The position numbers were made by a program, and so were the translations under genes. From Candidatus Phelpsiimicrobium noxiivivens (GTDB taxonomy: Bacteria; Omnitrophota; Gorgyraeia; Velamenicoccales; Velamenicoccaceae): 64,000 nucleotides of DNA. Each line of letters begins with the position of its first letter. The stretch's first letter is position 1. The stretch lies in assembly GCA_001873995.1 (NCBI GenBank), contig MNVR01000028.1, forward strand, positions 1 through 64,000. Direction: 5' to 3'. A model generated the notes under the pieces. That model was given only the letters and a program-made list of their open reading frames with translations, did not search any database and had not been told where the DNA came from. This document shows positions 14,547 through 21,917 of the stretch, piece by piece.

Positions 14547-16229
14547 ATGCAGAAGGCCTGGAAAATAAAGGAACCTGACGTTGAATTGAAGAATTCGCTG
14601 GCTAGCGATCTAAGCGTCAGCGGCCTATTCGCGCAGCTTTTGATAAATCGCGGCATAAGCGGAAAAGCTGAAGCTTTAAGTTTTTTGAGGCCTGGGCTCT
14701 CGGGCCTGCATGATCCATTTGCCATGGAAGGTATGGCAAAATGCGTTGAGCGTATACGCCTCGCTGTCAAAAGAAAAGAAAAAGTATTTATCGCGACTGA
14801 CTTTGACGTTGATGGTGTGACGTCATGCGTCTTGCTTGAAACTGAACTTAAGCGCTTGAAGCTGGAAGTGGCGCATTATGTGCCTAACCGCGTAAAAGAC
14901 GGGTATGGTTTAAACCGGCAAGCTGTAGAATTAGCTAAGCGTTTTGGCGCTAATGTCTTTATTTCTCTTGACTGCGGGATAACGAGCGTCAGGGAAATAA
15001 AGGAATTAAAAAATTTAAAGATAGATTGCCTTATCGTGGACCACCACGAACCGCCAGCAGGCGAACTTCCCCCTGCCTTTGCCATCCTGGACCCCAAACA
15101 AAAGACATGCCATTATCCTTTTAAAGACTTGGCGGGCGTGGGCCTTGCGTATAAACTGGCCCAGGCGCTGGGTACGAGTGACCCGCGCGAACACTTAGAC
15201 CTGGTTGCTTTAGGTACTGTAGCGGATGTTGTCCCATTAAGAGGCGAAAACAGGATCTTTGTGAAACACGGCCTTGACGTTTTGAACGCTACTAAGAAAG
15301 AAGGTTTAAAGTCGCTTATGGCCGTAGCTGGCATTAAAAAAAAGAAGATCTCAACACACTCAATAAGTTTTATTTTAGCGCCTCGTATTAACGCGAGCGG
15401 CAGGGTTGATTCCGCCAATTCTTCGCTAGACATGCTTTTGAGCGAGGATCCTAAAGAGGCTGACAGGTTGGCTCAATATATTAATGAGAACAACAAAGAA
15501 AGGCAGAAGATAGAAGAGAAAGTGCTTACTGAAGCTATGGGCCTGATAGAGCGCGACGTGAATTTTAAAGATGACCTTATAATAGTCCTTTGCAAAGAAG
15601 ACTGGCATCCAGGGGTTTTAGGGATAGTCGCTTCAAAGATAGTAGATCGTTTTTACAGGCCGGCCATTATTATATCATTACAGGATAATGTTGGCAGAGG
15701 GTCAGCGCGTTCTGTGCGCAACTTTCATATATACGAAGCATTGGCCCAATGCGGTAGTTTTTTAAAAGAATTCGGCGGCCATAAATACGCGGCAGGCTTG
15801 ACCATAGACCGGGCTAATATCGCGGAATTTAAGGCATTTTTGAATGTAATAGCCCGCGCCAAATTCAAGAATGAAAACCTCTCGCCGATCCTTGAAGTGG
15901 ATGCCCAGATCCCACTGTCCCTCATAGATGAGAGACTGTTTCGGGATATTGATAGGCTTAGTCCTTATGGCGAAGGTAACCGCAGGCCTATTTTTGTTTC
16001 CAGGGATTTAGTCGTTAAGTCAAAACCGCAGCTTGTAGGAAAAAATTCATTAAAGTTCTGGGTCAGCGATGGGGAGTTAACTTATGAAGCTATCGGGTTT
16101 GGTATGAAGGATTTTTTTGGGATGGTGAGTGAAGCTCGCCCAATAGATCTGGCGTATTGCCTTGGCCGGGACGATTGGAATTCTGCGAATCTCCTTCAAT
16201 TAGAGATCAAAGATATTAAGCCTTCTTGA
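14547..16229 (+). CDS. recJ: single-stranded-DNA 5'-3' exonuclease RecJ
   Basis: 560 aa. DHH domain: DFDVDGVTS at residues 85-93 supplies metal ligands, DCGIT near 142, and DHHEPP at 165-170 is the motif that names the family. The DHHA1 domain carries GRGSARS and FGGHKYAAGLTI (about 385-420), and a C-terminal OB fold (about 450-555) binds ssDNA. RecJ trims 5' ends in mismatch repair, base excision repair and RecF-type recombination. It starts 58 nt after argS with only a weak ribosome site and its 3' end overlaps the convergent rpmB gene by 14 nt. Confidence 0.96.
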   Translation: MQKAWKIKEPDVELKNSLASDLSVSGLFAQLLINRGISGKAEALSFLRPGLSGLHDPFAMEGMAKCVERIRLAVKRKEKVFIATDFDVDGVTSCVLLETELKRLKLEVAHYVPNRVKDGYGLNRQAVELAKRFGANVFISLDCGITSVREIKELKNLKIDCLIVDHHEPPAGELPPAFAILDPKQKTCHYPFKDLAGVGLAYKLAQALGTSDPREHLDLVALGTVADVVPLRGENRIFVKHGLDVLNATKKEGLKSLMAVAGIKKKKISTHSISFILAPRINASGRVDSANSSLDMLLSEDPKEADRLAQYINENNKERQKIEEKVLTEAMGLIERDVNFKDDLIIVLCKEDWHPGVLGIVASKIVDRFYRPAIIISLQDNVGRGSARSVRNFHIYEALAQCGSFLKEFGGHKYAAGLTIDRANIAEFKAFLNVIARAKFKNENLSPILEVDAQIPLSLIDERLFRDIDRLSPYGEGNRRPIFVSRDLVVKSKPQLVGKNSLKFWVSDGELTYEAIGFGMKDFFGMVSEARPIDLAYCLGRDDWNSANLLQLEIKDIKPS

Positions 16230-16446
16230 TCTTTCCTGCCTTGAGGCATTTGGCGCAGACATATACCGTGCGGACCGTGCCTTTGTTATCCACAATACGC
16301 ATCCTTTGGACATTAGGTTTGAACGTACGTTTGGAGCGGCCCGTGATCTTTCGGCCAGCGCCGCCTTTGATCCTAGCCATACCGCGCCTAGCTATGTGGC
16401 CGCCAACAACAGTATGTTTTTTGCATATAAAACAGAATTTAGCCAT
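16216..16446 (-). CDS. rpmB: 50S ribosomal protein L28
   Basis: 76 aa, very basic. The sequence MAKFCFICKKHTVVG, then IARRGMARIKGG and VQRMRIVDNKGTVRTVYVCAKCLKAGKI is typical of L28; CxxC pairs at both ends (CFIC, CAKC) mark the zinc-containing form. It is convergent with recJ and overlaps it slightly. The ATG at 16446 has no Shine-Dalgarno; a consensus promoter ends just 7 nt upstream, so translation is probably from a leaderless mRNA. Confidence 0.97.
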   Translation of the reverse strand: MAKFCFICKKHTVVGGHIARRGMARIKGGAGRKITGRSKRTFKPNVQRMRIVDNKGTVRTVYVCAKCLKAGKIKKA

Positions 16447-16453
16447 GGGTGTA

Positions 16454-16481
16454 ATTATACTAAAGTGAAGTGCAATGTCAA
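16454..16481 (-). promoter_or_regulatory. promoter of rpmB (leaderless)
   Basis: On the minus strand TTGACA (16481-16476), a 16-nt spacer and TATAAT (16459-16454). Only 7 nt separate the -10 box from the rpmB ATG, so the transcript should start at or within 1-2 nt of the start codon. Confidence 0.85.
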
Positions 16482-16546
16482 GCGAAAGTTAGATAGCCGC
16501 TCATTTAAGTATTGACGCTGCGCGAGTTACGTTATAAGTTAAGGGC

Positions 16547-16879
16547 ATGAATGTTAAGGGGTTAAAAATAGAATATTATAAAAGCGGCGGCCCTGGCGGC
16601 CAGCATAAAAATAAGCGCAATATGGCTGTTCGCGTCACGCATCTTGCGACAGGCCTGACCGCTGTGGGCCAGGAATATCGCGCTCAGGGCCAGAATAAAA
16701 AAGCAGCGTTAGAAAGGTTAAAGGAAAAATTAAAAGAGAAATATCGGCGCGAAAAGATCCGGATCGCGACACGGCAGCCGCGAGCCGTAAAGGCGCGCGT
16801 GCTTGAATGGAAAAAGAAGAGAGGCATAAAGAAGCGGTTAAGGCAGGAAAAGATAACGGATGACTGCTCCGAAGCTTAA
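16547..16879 (+). CDS. release-factor-like GGQ-domain protein (110 aa)
   Basis: The domain starts at once: LKIEYYKSGGPGGQHKNKRNM carries the GGQ motif (residues about 15-19) that triggers peptidyl-tRNA hydrolysis in class I release factors. The rest is a basic helix-rich tail (KEKLKEKYRREKIR). No codon-recognition domain is present. This is the ArfB/YaeJ or 'peptide chain release factor-like' group, which frees stalled ribosomes by placing the basic tail in the mRNA channel. It is divergent from rpmB. Its last codons form the left arm of leader element K. Confidence 0.87.
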   Translation: MNVKGLKIEYYKSGGPGGQHKNKRNMAVRVTHLATGLTAVGQEYRAQGQNKKAALERLKEKLKEKYRREKIRIATRQPRAVKARVLEWKKKRGIKKRLRQEKITDDCSEA

Positions 16880-17013
16880 ACGCTAGCAAATTCTGCCCAG
16901 GTGCGCCGGGCACAATTTACTTCGCGATCTTCGGAGTTTCAGCCGAAGGCTGAGCCGCCCACGGCGGAAATGTTGTAAGGCATGATTGGCCATAATAGGC
17001 AACATTAAGGAGG
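16867..17013 (+). promoter_or_regulatory. leader element K, split by a 30-bp repeat
   Basis: Stem 1: CTCCGAAG (16867-16874) with CTTCGGAG (16929-16936). Stem 3: AAATT-C-TGCCC (16888-16898) with GGGCA-C-AATTT (16908-16918). Shine-Dalgarno hairpin: AATGTTG (16969-16975) with CAACATT (17000-17006), then AAGGAGG. Between stem 1 and the hairpin, where element A has none, lies the double-hairpin repeat. It ends just before the ATG of the 96-aa protein. Confidence 0.65.
16939..16969 (+). repeat. double-hairpin repeat, copy 2
   Basis: CAGCC-GAA-GGCTG followed by CCGCC-CAC-GGCGGAA. It sits exactly where other leader elements read straight from CGGAGTT into the next stem, so it is an insertion into that leader. 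It matches the unit at 7336-7365 except for a few loop bases. Confidence 0.8.
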
Positions 17014-17018
17014 AAGGC

Positions 17019-17309
17019 ATGGTGTTTAAAAAGGTTCTTTACGTGGTTTTTGGTTTTGTGGTTGGTTTCGCGATAGCAAATATAGTTTCTGTGCCTGAGA
17101 TCATGGCGCAAAGCGGTTTTTCGAAAAACTCAGGCGTTTTTGAGGAATCAGCCATGGAGCCACCAGTTCCCGCGAGTTACGGTAAATTAGCCGCTATTTC
17201 AGGTATTGATATGTATTTCCAGGGGGAGAATGGGAATGTTTATATCGTCAAGCCTCGTTCAAGCAGCACATTAGATACCCGCGTGACAGTGATAAAAAGA
17301 GGCCAGTGA
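17019..17309 (+). CDS. membrane-anchored or secreted small protein (96 aa)
   Basis: Start ATG 17019 after AAGGAGGAAGGC; an upstream in-frame ATG at 16986 falls in the leader hairpin and is rejected. A signal or anchor sequence, MVFKKVLYVVFGFVVGFAIA, is followed by VSVPEIMAQS, a possible cleavage site after MAQ. The mature part has about 65 residues with a 'YFQGENGNVYIVKPRSSSTLDTRVTVIKRGQ' style beta end. I recognise no family. It is 7 nt upstream of tex, so likely co-transcribed. Confidence 0.65.
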   Translation: MVFKKVLYVVFGFVVGFAIANIVSVPEIMAQSGFSKNSGVFEESAMEPPVPASYGKLAAISGIDMYFQGENGNVYIVKPRSSSTLDTRVTVIKRGQ

Positions 17310-17316
17310 TATTTTT

Positions 17317-19488
17317 ATGGTGGATATACCAAAGATCTTAGAAAATGAATTTAGCTTAAGCCCGGCCCATACAAGAAATATCCTGCAGTTGCTCCACGAA
17401 AAGGCGACTATTCCTTTTATGGCGCGTTACCGCAAAGACATGACAGGTAATAGCGATGAAGTAAAACTGCGCGCTTTTTCCGAGCGTTTCAGCTATCTCG
17501 TGCATTTAGAAGAGCGTAAAGAGACTGTGTTAAAGACTATTGAAGAACAGGGTAAGCTTACTCCTGGACTAAAAGCGAGAATAGATAATTGTATCTCTAA
17601 CGTTGAGCTTGAAGACCTGTATCTTCCTTTTAAGCCCAAGAGGCGCACGCGCGCAACACAGGCCGGGGAAAAAGGCCTGCAAGGCCTGGCCGATGAGATA
17701 AGGTTAGTGAGCGACGCGTCCTGTAACCTGGCCGCGTTGGCAAAAAAATATGTTTGTTTGGAAAGAGGAGTTTTTGACGAAAGCGAAGCGTTGAGCGGTG
17801 CGGCTGATATATTGGCCGAGGAGTCTTCAGAAAAGAGCGAATACAGGGATTTTATACGCAGATACTTTTTTAAAAATGGGATCTTTCAATCAAGGGCGAA
17901 AGTCGGTTTTGAAGGCAAGAAGACTAAGTTTGAGATGTATTATAATTTTCAGGCAAAAGTAAGCGAGGTATCTTCGCATAACCTTTTGGCTATTTTGCGC
18001 GGAGAGAATGAAGGTGTCCTGGCTATGCAGCTTGTTGTTGACGCTGGCCCCATACTGCATTTTTTATGCTCACAGGAGATACGCGTGACAAAAGGCCCTG
18101 TTGCCGATTTTCTAAAAAGCATGTTGGAAGACGCTTATGAGCGGCTGATGAGGGTTTCTATCACTGCGGACGTAAGAGTAATGTGCAAAGAAACTGCTGA
18201 CCAGGTTGCTATTAAAGCTTTTGAGACGAACTTGCGCCAGCTCTTGTTGTCCGCGCCCGCGGGCATGAGGCCGGTGCTAGGTGTTGATCCGGGTTTTGTC
18301 ACGGGGTGCAAGGTAGTGGCGCTTGACGAGACGGGAAAGTTCTTAGAATATAATACTATTTATCCCAACGCGCCTCAGAATAATAAAGAGGACGCGGCAC
18401 GCACTTTGGCTGCTATGTGCAAGAAGCATAAAATAGAGCTCATTGCTATTGGTAACGGCACAGCCTCACGTGAAACAGAGAGTTTTGTAAGTGAAGTCAT
18501 AAAAGCGCTTAAAGGTGAACTTGAGCCTCTGCCTTTTAGCGTCATTGTCAATGAATCAGGGGCATCCATATATTCCGCAAGCCCGTTGGCAGCTGAAGAA
18601 TTTCCTGATAAAGACGCGACAGTGCGCGGTTCTATAAGCATCGCGCGCCGCCTGCAGGACCCTTTGGCAGAGCTTGTGAAAATTGACCCGAAATCAATAG
18701 GTGTGGGGCAATACCAGCATGACGTGGACCAGAAGAAACTTAAAGTAAAATTAGAGGAGGTTGTAGAGAGCTGTGTTAATTTTGTTGGCGTGGACTTAAA
18801 CCTTGCTTCTGGAGAGCTGCTATCTTATGTCTCCGGAGTCAATTCAAGGATAGCTAAAGAGATAGTGAGCTATAGAAATGAACGCGGCGCGTTTAAGGCG
18901 AGGGAGGAGCTTTTAAAGATACCAGCTTTTGGCAATAAGACATTTGAACAGGCAGCTGGATTTTTACGCATACGTGACGCGGCTAATCCGCTTGACAATA
19001 CTGCTATCCATCCTGAAAGTTATCCCATAGTTGAGAAGATGTGCAATGACATTAAATTGACCGTGGAAGGTGCTGTTGAACATCCTGAGCGGTTATCAGG
19101 CATAAAAGCTGCTGATTATGTTGATGATAAGGCGGGCGCGTTTACCGTGCAGGATATTATTAACGAATTAAAAAAGCAGACGCGCGACCCAAGGGAAAAA
19201 TTCAAATACGCTAAATTTAACGAGGCGGTAAAAGAAATAAAAGACCTAAAGCTGGGCATGAAATTGGAAGGAACCGTGACGAACGTCGCTAATTTTGGCG
19301 CATTTGTGGATATAGGCGTGCATCAGGATGGCCTCGTGCACATCTCCCAGATAGCTGATACCTATGTAAAAGACCCGAACCAATTCGTGAAAGTCGGAGA
19401 CGTAGTTAAGGTCACAGTGCTTGAAGTTGACGCGGAATTAAAGCGAATAAGCCTTTCTATGAAAAAGAAACCAGAAGTCAGGAAGTGA
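17317..19488 (+). CDS. tex: Tex-type RNA-binding transcription accessory protein
   Basis: 723 aa, the normal Tex size. Domains in order: Tex N-terminal helical region (about 1-200), YqgF/RNase-H-like domain starting at VLGVDPGFVTGCKVVALDE (about 325-450), helix-hairpin-helix (about 500-560), and a C-terminal S1 domain (LGMKLEGTVTNVANFGAFVDIGVHQDGLVH, about 640-715). It binds RNA or ssDNA and is linked to transcription and stress tolerance. It has an ATG start, a weak ribosome site and overlaps the next gene's upstream GTG codon. Confidence 0.95.
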   Translation: MVDIPKILENEFSLSPAHTRNILQLLHEKATIPFMARYRKDMTGNSDEVKLRAFSERFSYLVHLEERKETVLKTIEEQGKLTPGLKARIDNCISNVELEDLYLPFKPKRRTRATQAGEKGLQGLADEIRLVSDASCNLAALAKKYVCLERGVFDESEALSGAADILAEESSEKSEYRDFIRRYFFKNGIFQSRAKVGFEGKKTKFEMYYNFQAKVSEVSSHNLLAILRGENEGVLAMQLVVDAGPILHFLCSQEIRVTKGPVADFLKSMLEDAYERLMRVSITADVRVMCKETADQVAIKAFETNLRQLLLSAPAGMRPVLGVDPGFVTGCKVVALDETGKFLEYNTIYPNAPQNNKEDAARTLAAMCKKHKIELIAIGNGTASRETESFVSEVIKALKGELEPLPFSVIVNESGASIYSASPLAAEEFPDKDATVRGSISIARRLQDPLAELVKIDPKSIGVGQYQHDVDQKKLKVKLEEVVESCVNFVGVDLNLASGELLSYVSGVNSRIAKEIVSYRNERGAFKAREELLKIPAFGNKTFEQAAGFLRIRDAANPLDNTAIHPESYPIVEKMCNDIKLTVEGAVEHPERLSGIKAADYVDDKAGAFTVQDIINELKKQTRDPREKFKYAKFNEAVKEIKDLKLGMKLEGTVTNVANFGAFVDIGVHQDGLVHISQIADTYVKDPNQFVKVGDVVKVTVLEVDAELKRISLSMKKKPEVRK

Positions 19489-19496
19489 GGAAAATA

Positions 19497-20594
19497 ATGA
19501 GCGATCCAAGAGTTGAGAAATTAGCTGATATTATCGTAAATTATTCAACTGAAGTAAAAAAAGGAGATGTCGTAGCCATTGATTTTAGCGGTGCCAGGCC
19601 TCTGCCCCTGGTCAGGGAGATCTATAGAAAGTGCCTGAAGAACGGCGCAAAATACGTGGAATACAATTATTCATCTGAAGACCTGACGAAAGATTTTTAT
19701 TCCTTAGCAAAAGGCGGACAGCTTACCTATTTTCCCAAGCACCGGCTGGAGGCTATGAAAAAAGCGACCGTTTATATCGGTATAGGAGGATTAGAAAATA
19801 CGCAGGCATTCGCGACAACACCTTTGGCAAGTATGGTTAAGAGAGAAAAGGCGCTCAGGCCTATTATCAACAGGCGCGTGGATCACACGCGCTGGGTGGT
19901 GACGCGCTATCCGACGAACGGCCTAGCCCAGGATGCGAAGATGAGCTATGATGAATTTGAGGCATTTTATTTTAAGGCGTGTAATATTGACTGGCATGAT
20001 TTTTCAGATAAGATAACGAAGTTGTGGCAGTTGGTAAATCGCTCCAAAGAAGTCAGGATCAGAGCGTCTGATACTGACCTAAGGTTTTCTATCAAAGGAA
20101 TACCTGCCATTAAGTCCGAAGGCCTGCGTAATATGCCTGACGGCGAAGTTTTTACAGCGCCTGTCAGGAATTCGGTACAAGGATATATTACCTATAATAC
20201 GCCAAGCTTTTATCATGGCAAAGAGTTTAACGGCGTCAGGCTTGAGTTTAAGGATGGAAAGGCCATAGGCGCCAAGGCGCAAACAGGCCCCGGCCAGGAG
20301 TTGAATAAGATCTTAGACAGTGATAAGGGTGCCCGATATATAGGAGAGTTCGCTTTTGGCCTGAATAAGAACATAACGCAGCCGATGAAGAATATCCTCT
20401 TTGATGAAAAAATTGCCGGCTCTATTCATTTTACTCCTGGCCAGGCATATAAGGACGCGGATAACGGTAACCGCTCGTCTATACACTGGGACTTGGTTAA
20501 GATATTGAAAGGCGACGGAGAGATATATCTGGACGGAAAACTAATACAGAAAGACGGCAAGTTCGTTATTAAAGAGTTAAAAGGATTGAATTAG
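19497..20594 (+). CDS. M29-family metallo-aminopeptidase
   Basis: 365 aa with the ATG at 19497 (GTGAGGA before it); an in-frame GTG at 19485 would overlap tex. The C-terminal catalytic part shows the M29 metal-site series: Glu in FNGVRLEFKDGKAI, GEFAFGLNKNI, FDEKIAGSIHFTPGQAY and NRSSIHWDLVKIL, which supply Glu, Glu, His, Tyr, His and Asp. Family members (aminopeptidase T/AmpS) remove N-terminal residues from peptides in the cytoplasm and use two metal ions. A large palindrome follows. Confidence 0.92.
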   Translation: MSDPRVEKLADIIVNYSTEVKKGDVVAIDFSGARPLPLVREIYRKCLKNGAKYVEYNYSSEDLTKDFYSLAKGGQLTYFPKHRLEAMKKATVYIGIGGLENTQAFATTPLASMVKREKALRPIINRRVDHTRWVVTRYPTNGLAQDAKMSYDEFEAFYFKACNIDWHDFSDKITKLWQLVNRSKEVRIRASDTDLRFSIKGIPAIKSEGLRNMPDGEVFTAPVRNSVQGYITYNTPSFYHGKEFNGVRLEFKDGKAIGAKAQTGPGQELNKILDSDKGARYIGEFAFGLNKNITQPMKNILFDEKIAGSIHFTPGQAYKDADNGNRSSIHWDLVKILKGDGEIYLDGKLIQKDGKFVIKELKGLN

Positions 20595-20624
20595 GCTATC
20601 TTTTTGCAACGTAACATTGATTTC

Positions 20625-20789
20625 GCAGCACGGGTTACTGTAACGCAGACGGTATTTTTTGCCGTCTGCTACGGTTTACACCTCGGGTGTTACGCTCCAT
20701 AAAAGCGTGTCGCTGCACCCTTACCGTAAATCCTTGCAGACATTTGGCAAAAAATCCCTGATTGTCTGCGTTACAGTAACCCGTACTGC
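20625..20789. repeat. 165-bp long inverted repeat with nested hairpins
   Basis: The arms 20625-20650 and 20764-20789 are 26 nt long and complementary at all but one base. Inside, further pairs follow in order: TTTTTTGCC (near 20655) with GGCAAAAAA (20746-20754), GTCTGC (20664) with GCAGAC (20736), and two small hairpins, ACACC/GGTGT and ACGCT/AGCGT. Bases 20649-20677 are identical, in reverse complement, to 42651-42679. No gene is seen between 20595 and 20841. Confidence 0.85.
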
Positions 20790-20841
20790 TTAAAGTTTTT
20801 AACATTCGGTCAGTCAGCGCGAATTAACATAGGAGACAGAA

Positions 20842-21510
20842 ATGGACGCTATAAAGAGTAAATCAATAAGAAATCTTGAGCAGAAAATGGCACAAATTGA
20901 ACCTGGGTCTTTGCGTTATCAAGTGCTTGAGGCATCAAAGAAATTTAAATCGTCGTGGATAGAGCTCGGCCAGATCCTATATACTGTTTACAGGGATAAG
21001 CATTTTAAGGAGTGGGGATATCTGTCATTTGAGGCGTATTGCCAAGCTGAGGTGGGCATACAAAAACAGACAGCAGGCAAGCTTATTCATTCTTACTATT
21101 TTCTGGAAAAAGACGAACCGGAATTGCTTAAAGGTATTCATGCTGATGGTTTAGCTGGGCCCAAAAATATCCCAAGCCTTGACGCGGTAAATGTTCTGCG
21201 GCTTGTTGCTAAGAACAAAGAATTAACGGAAGATGATTATAAAGAATTTAAGAAGAGCGTATTTGAGGATGGGAAAGATGGCAAAGAGGTAAAGAAACAG
21301 GTAGGCCTGAGGTTGCGCTCGCTTCGTGAGGGAGAAGACCCTCAAAAAGCAAGAGCCCAACACAGAACTTCAACACTTCGTCGGCTTTACGCGACGCTCA
21401 AGACCTTAGAAAAAGAGGTCAATGCCGCTAATCTCGTATCTGACCGAACGTCTAAGGAAATAGAAAAGCTGCTTGGTTATCTTGAGTCTGAGATAGGGCA
21501 GGCGCAGTAA
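20842..21510 (+). CDS. conserved-looking hypothetical protein (222 aa), possible DNA-associated
   Basis: Soluble, charged, mostly helical. The N-terminal half has a striking block: KFKSSWIELGQILYTVYRDKHFKEWGY, then SFEAYCQAEVGIQKQTAGKL, rich in aromatics and followed by SYYFLEKDEPELL. From memory such 'YKEWGY...FEAYC...E.GI...TA..L' blocks occur in uncharacterised proteins of PVC and delta-type bacteria and resemble the helix-turn-helix cores of ParB-like proteins; I cannot confirm this. The last 60 residues look like a coiled coil. It has its own ribosome site (AGGAGACAGAA) and lies between a palindrome and the rpsO promoter. Confidence 0.7.
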   Translation: MDAIKSKSIRNLEQKMAQIEPGSLRYQVLEASKKFKSSWIELGQILYTVYRDKHFKEWGYLSFEAYCQAEVGIQKQTAGKLIHSYYFLEKDEPELLKGIHADGLAGPKNIPSLDAVNVLRLVAKNKELTEDDYKEFKKSVFEDGKDGKEVKKQVGLRLRSLREGEDPQKARAQHRTSTLRRLYATLKTLEKEVNAANLVSDRTSKEIEKLLGYLESEIGQAQ

Positions 21511-21553
21511 TATACTTTGTTTCGTTAACGCTATTTAACGGCCTTAATTCCCC

Positions 21554-21582
21554 TTGACTTACCGGAACTTAAAAGGTATACT
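21554..21582 (+). promoter_or_regulatory. promoter of rpsO-pnp
   Basis: TTGACT at 21554-21559, 17-nt spacer, TATACT at 21577-21582. The leader to rpsO is about 48 nt and ends in CAGGAGGATAG. Confidence 0.85.
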
Positions 21583-21637
21583 AAAAACCTGTTAAAAAAT
21601 AATAACTTATTATATATACCCAGGAGGATAGAAATTA

Positions 21638-21904
21638 ATGTTAGAAATCGCTAAAAAGAAGGAAATAATAGAAGACTACAAGATCCACGAAAAAGATACG
21701 GGCTCTGCCTTTGTGCAGGTCGCCCTTTTAACCGCGCGTATCAATCAGCTTTCCAAGCATTTCGAATTACACAAGAAAGACCGCCATTCCCGCCAAGGGC
21801 TGCTGAAAATGGTCAGCACGCGTCGTCGTCTTTTGTCATTTTTAAAGAAGAATGATATAAAGAAGTACGAAGAGATCCTTTCTAAGCTGGGATTGCGTAA
21901 ATAA
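21638..21904 (+). CDS. rpsO: 30S ribosomal protein S15
   Basis: 88 aa, the normal length. The segment starting at [20 protein letters not shown], then [31 protein letters not shown] is the S15 signature that binds the 16S rRNA three-way junction early in assembly. Strong ribosome site AGGAGG. It is 13 nt upstream of pnp, the widely kept rpsO-pnp order, in which PNPase and RNases control the shared mRNA. Confidence 0.98.
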   Translation: MLEIAKKKEIIEDYKIHEKDTGSAFVQVALLTARINQLSKHFELHKKDRHSRQGLLKMVSTRRRLLSFLKKNDIKKYEEILSKLGLRK

Positions 21905-21917
21905 TCGTGAGGAAAAT

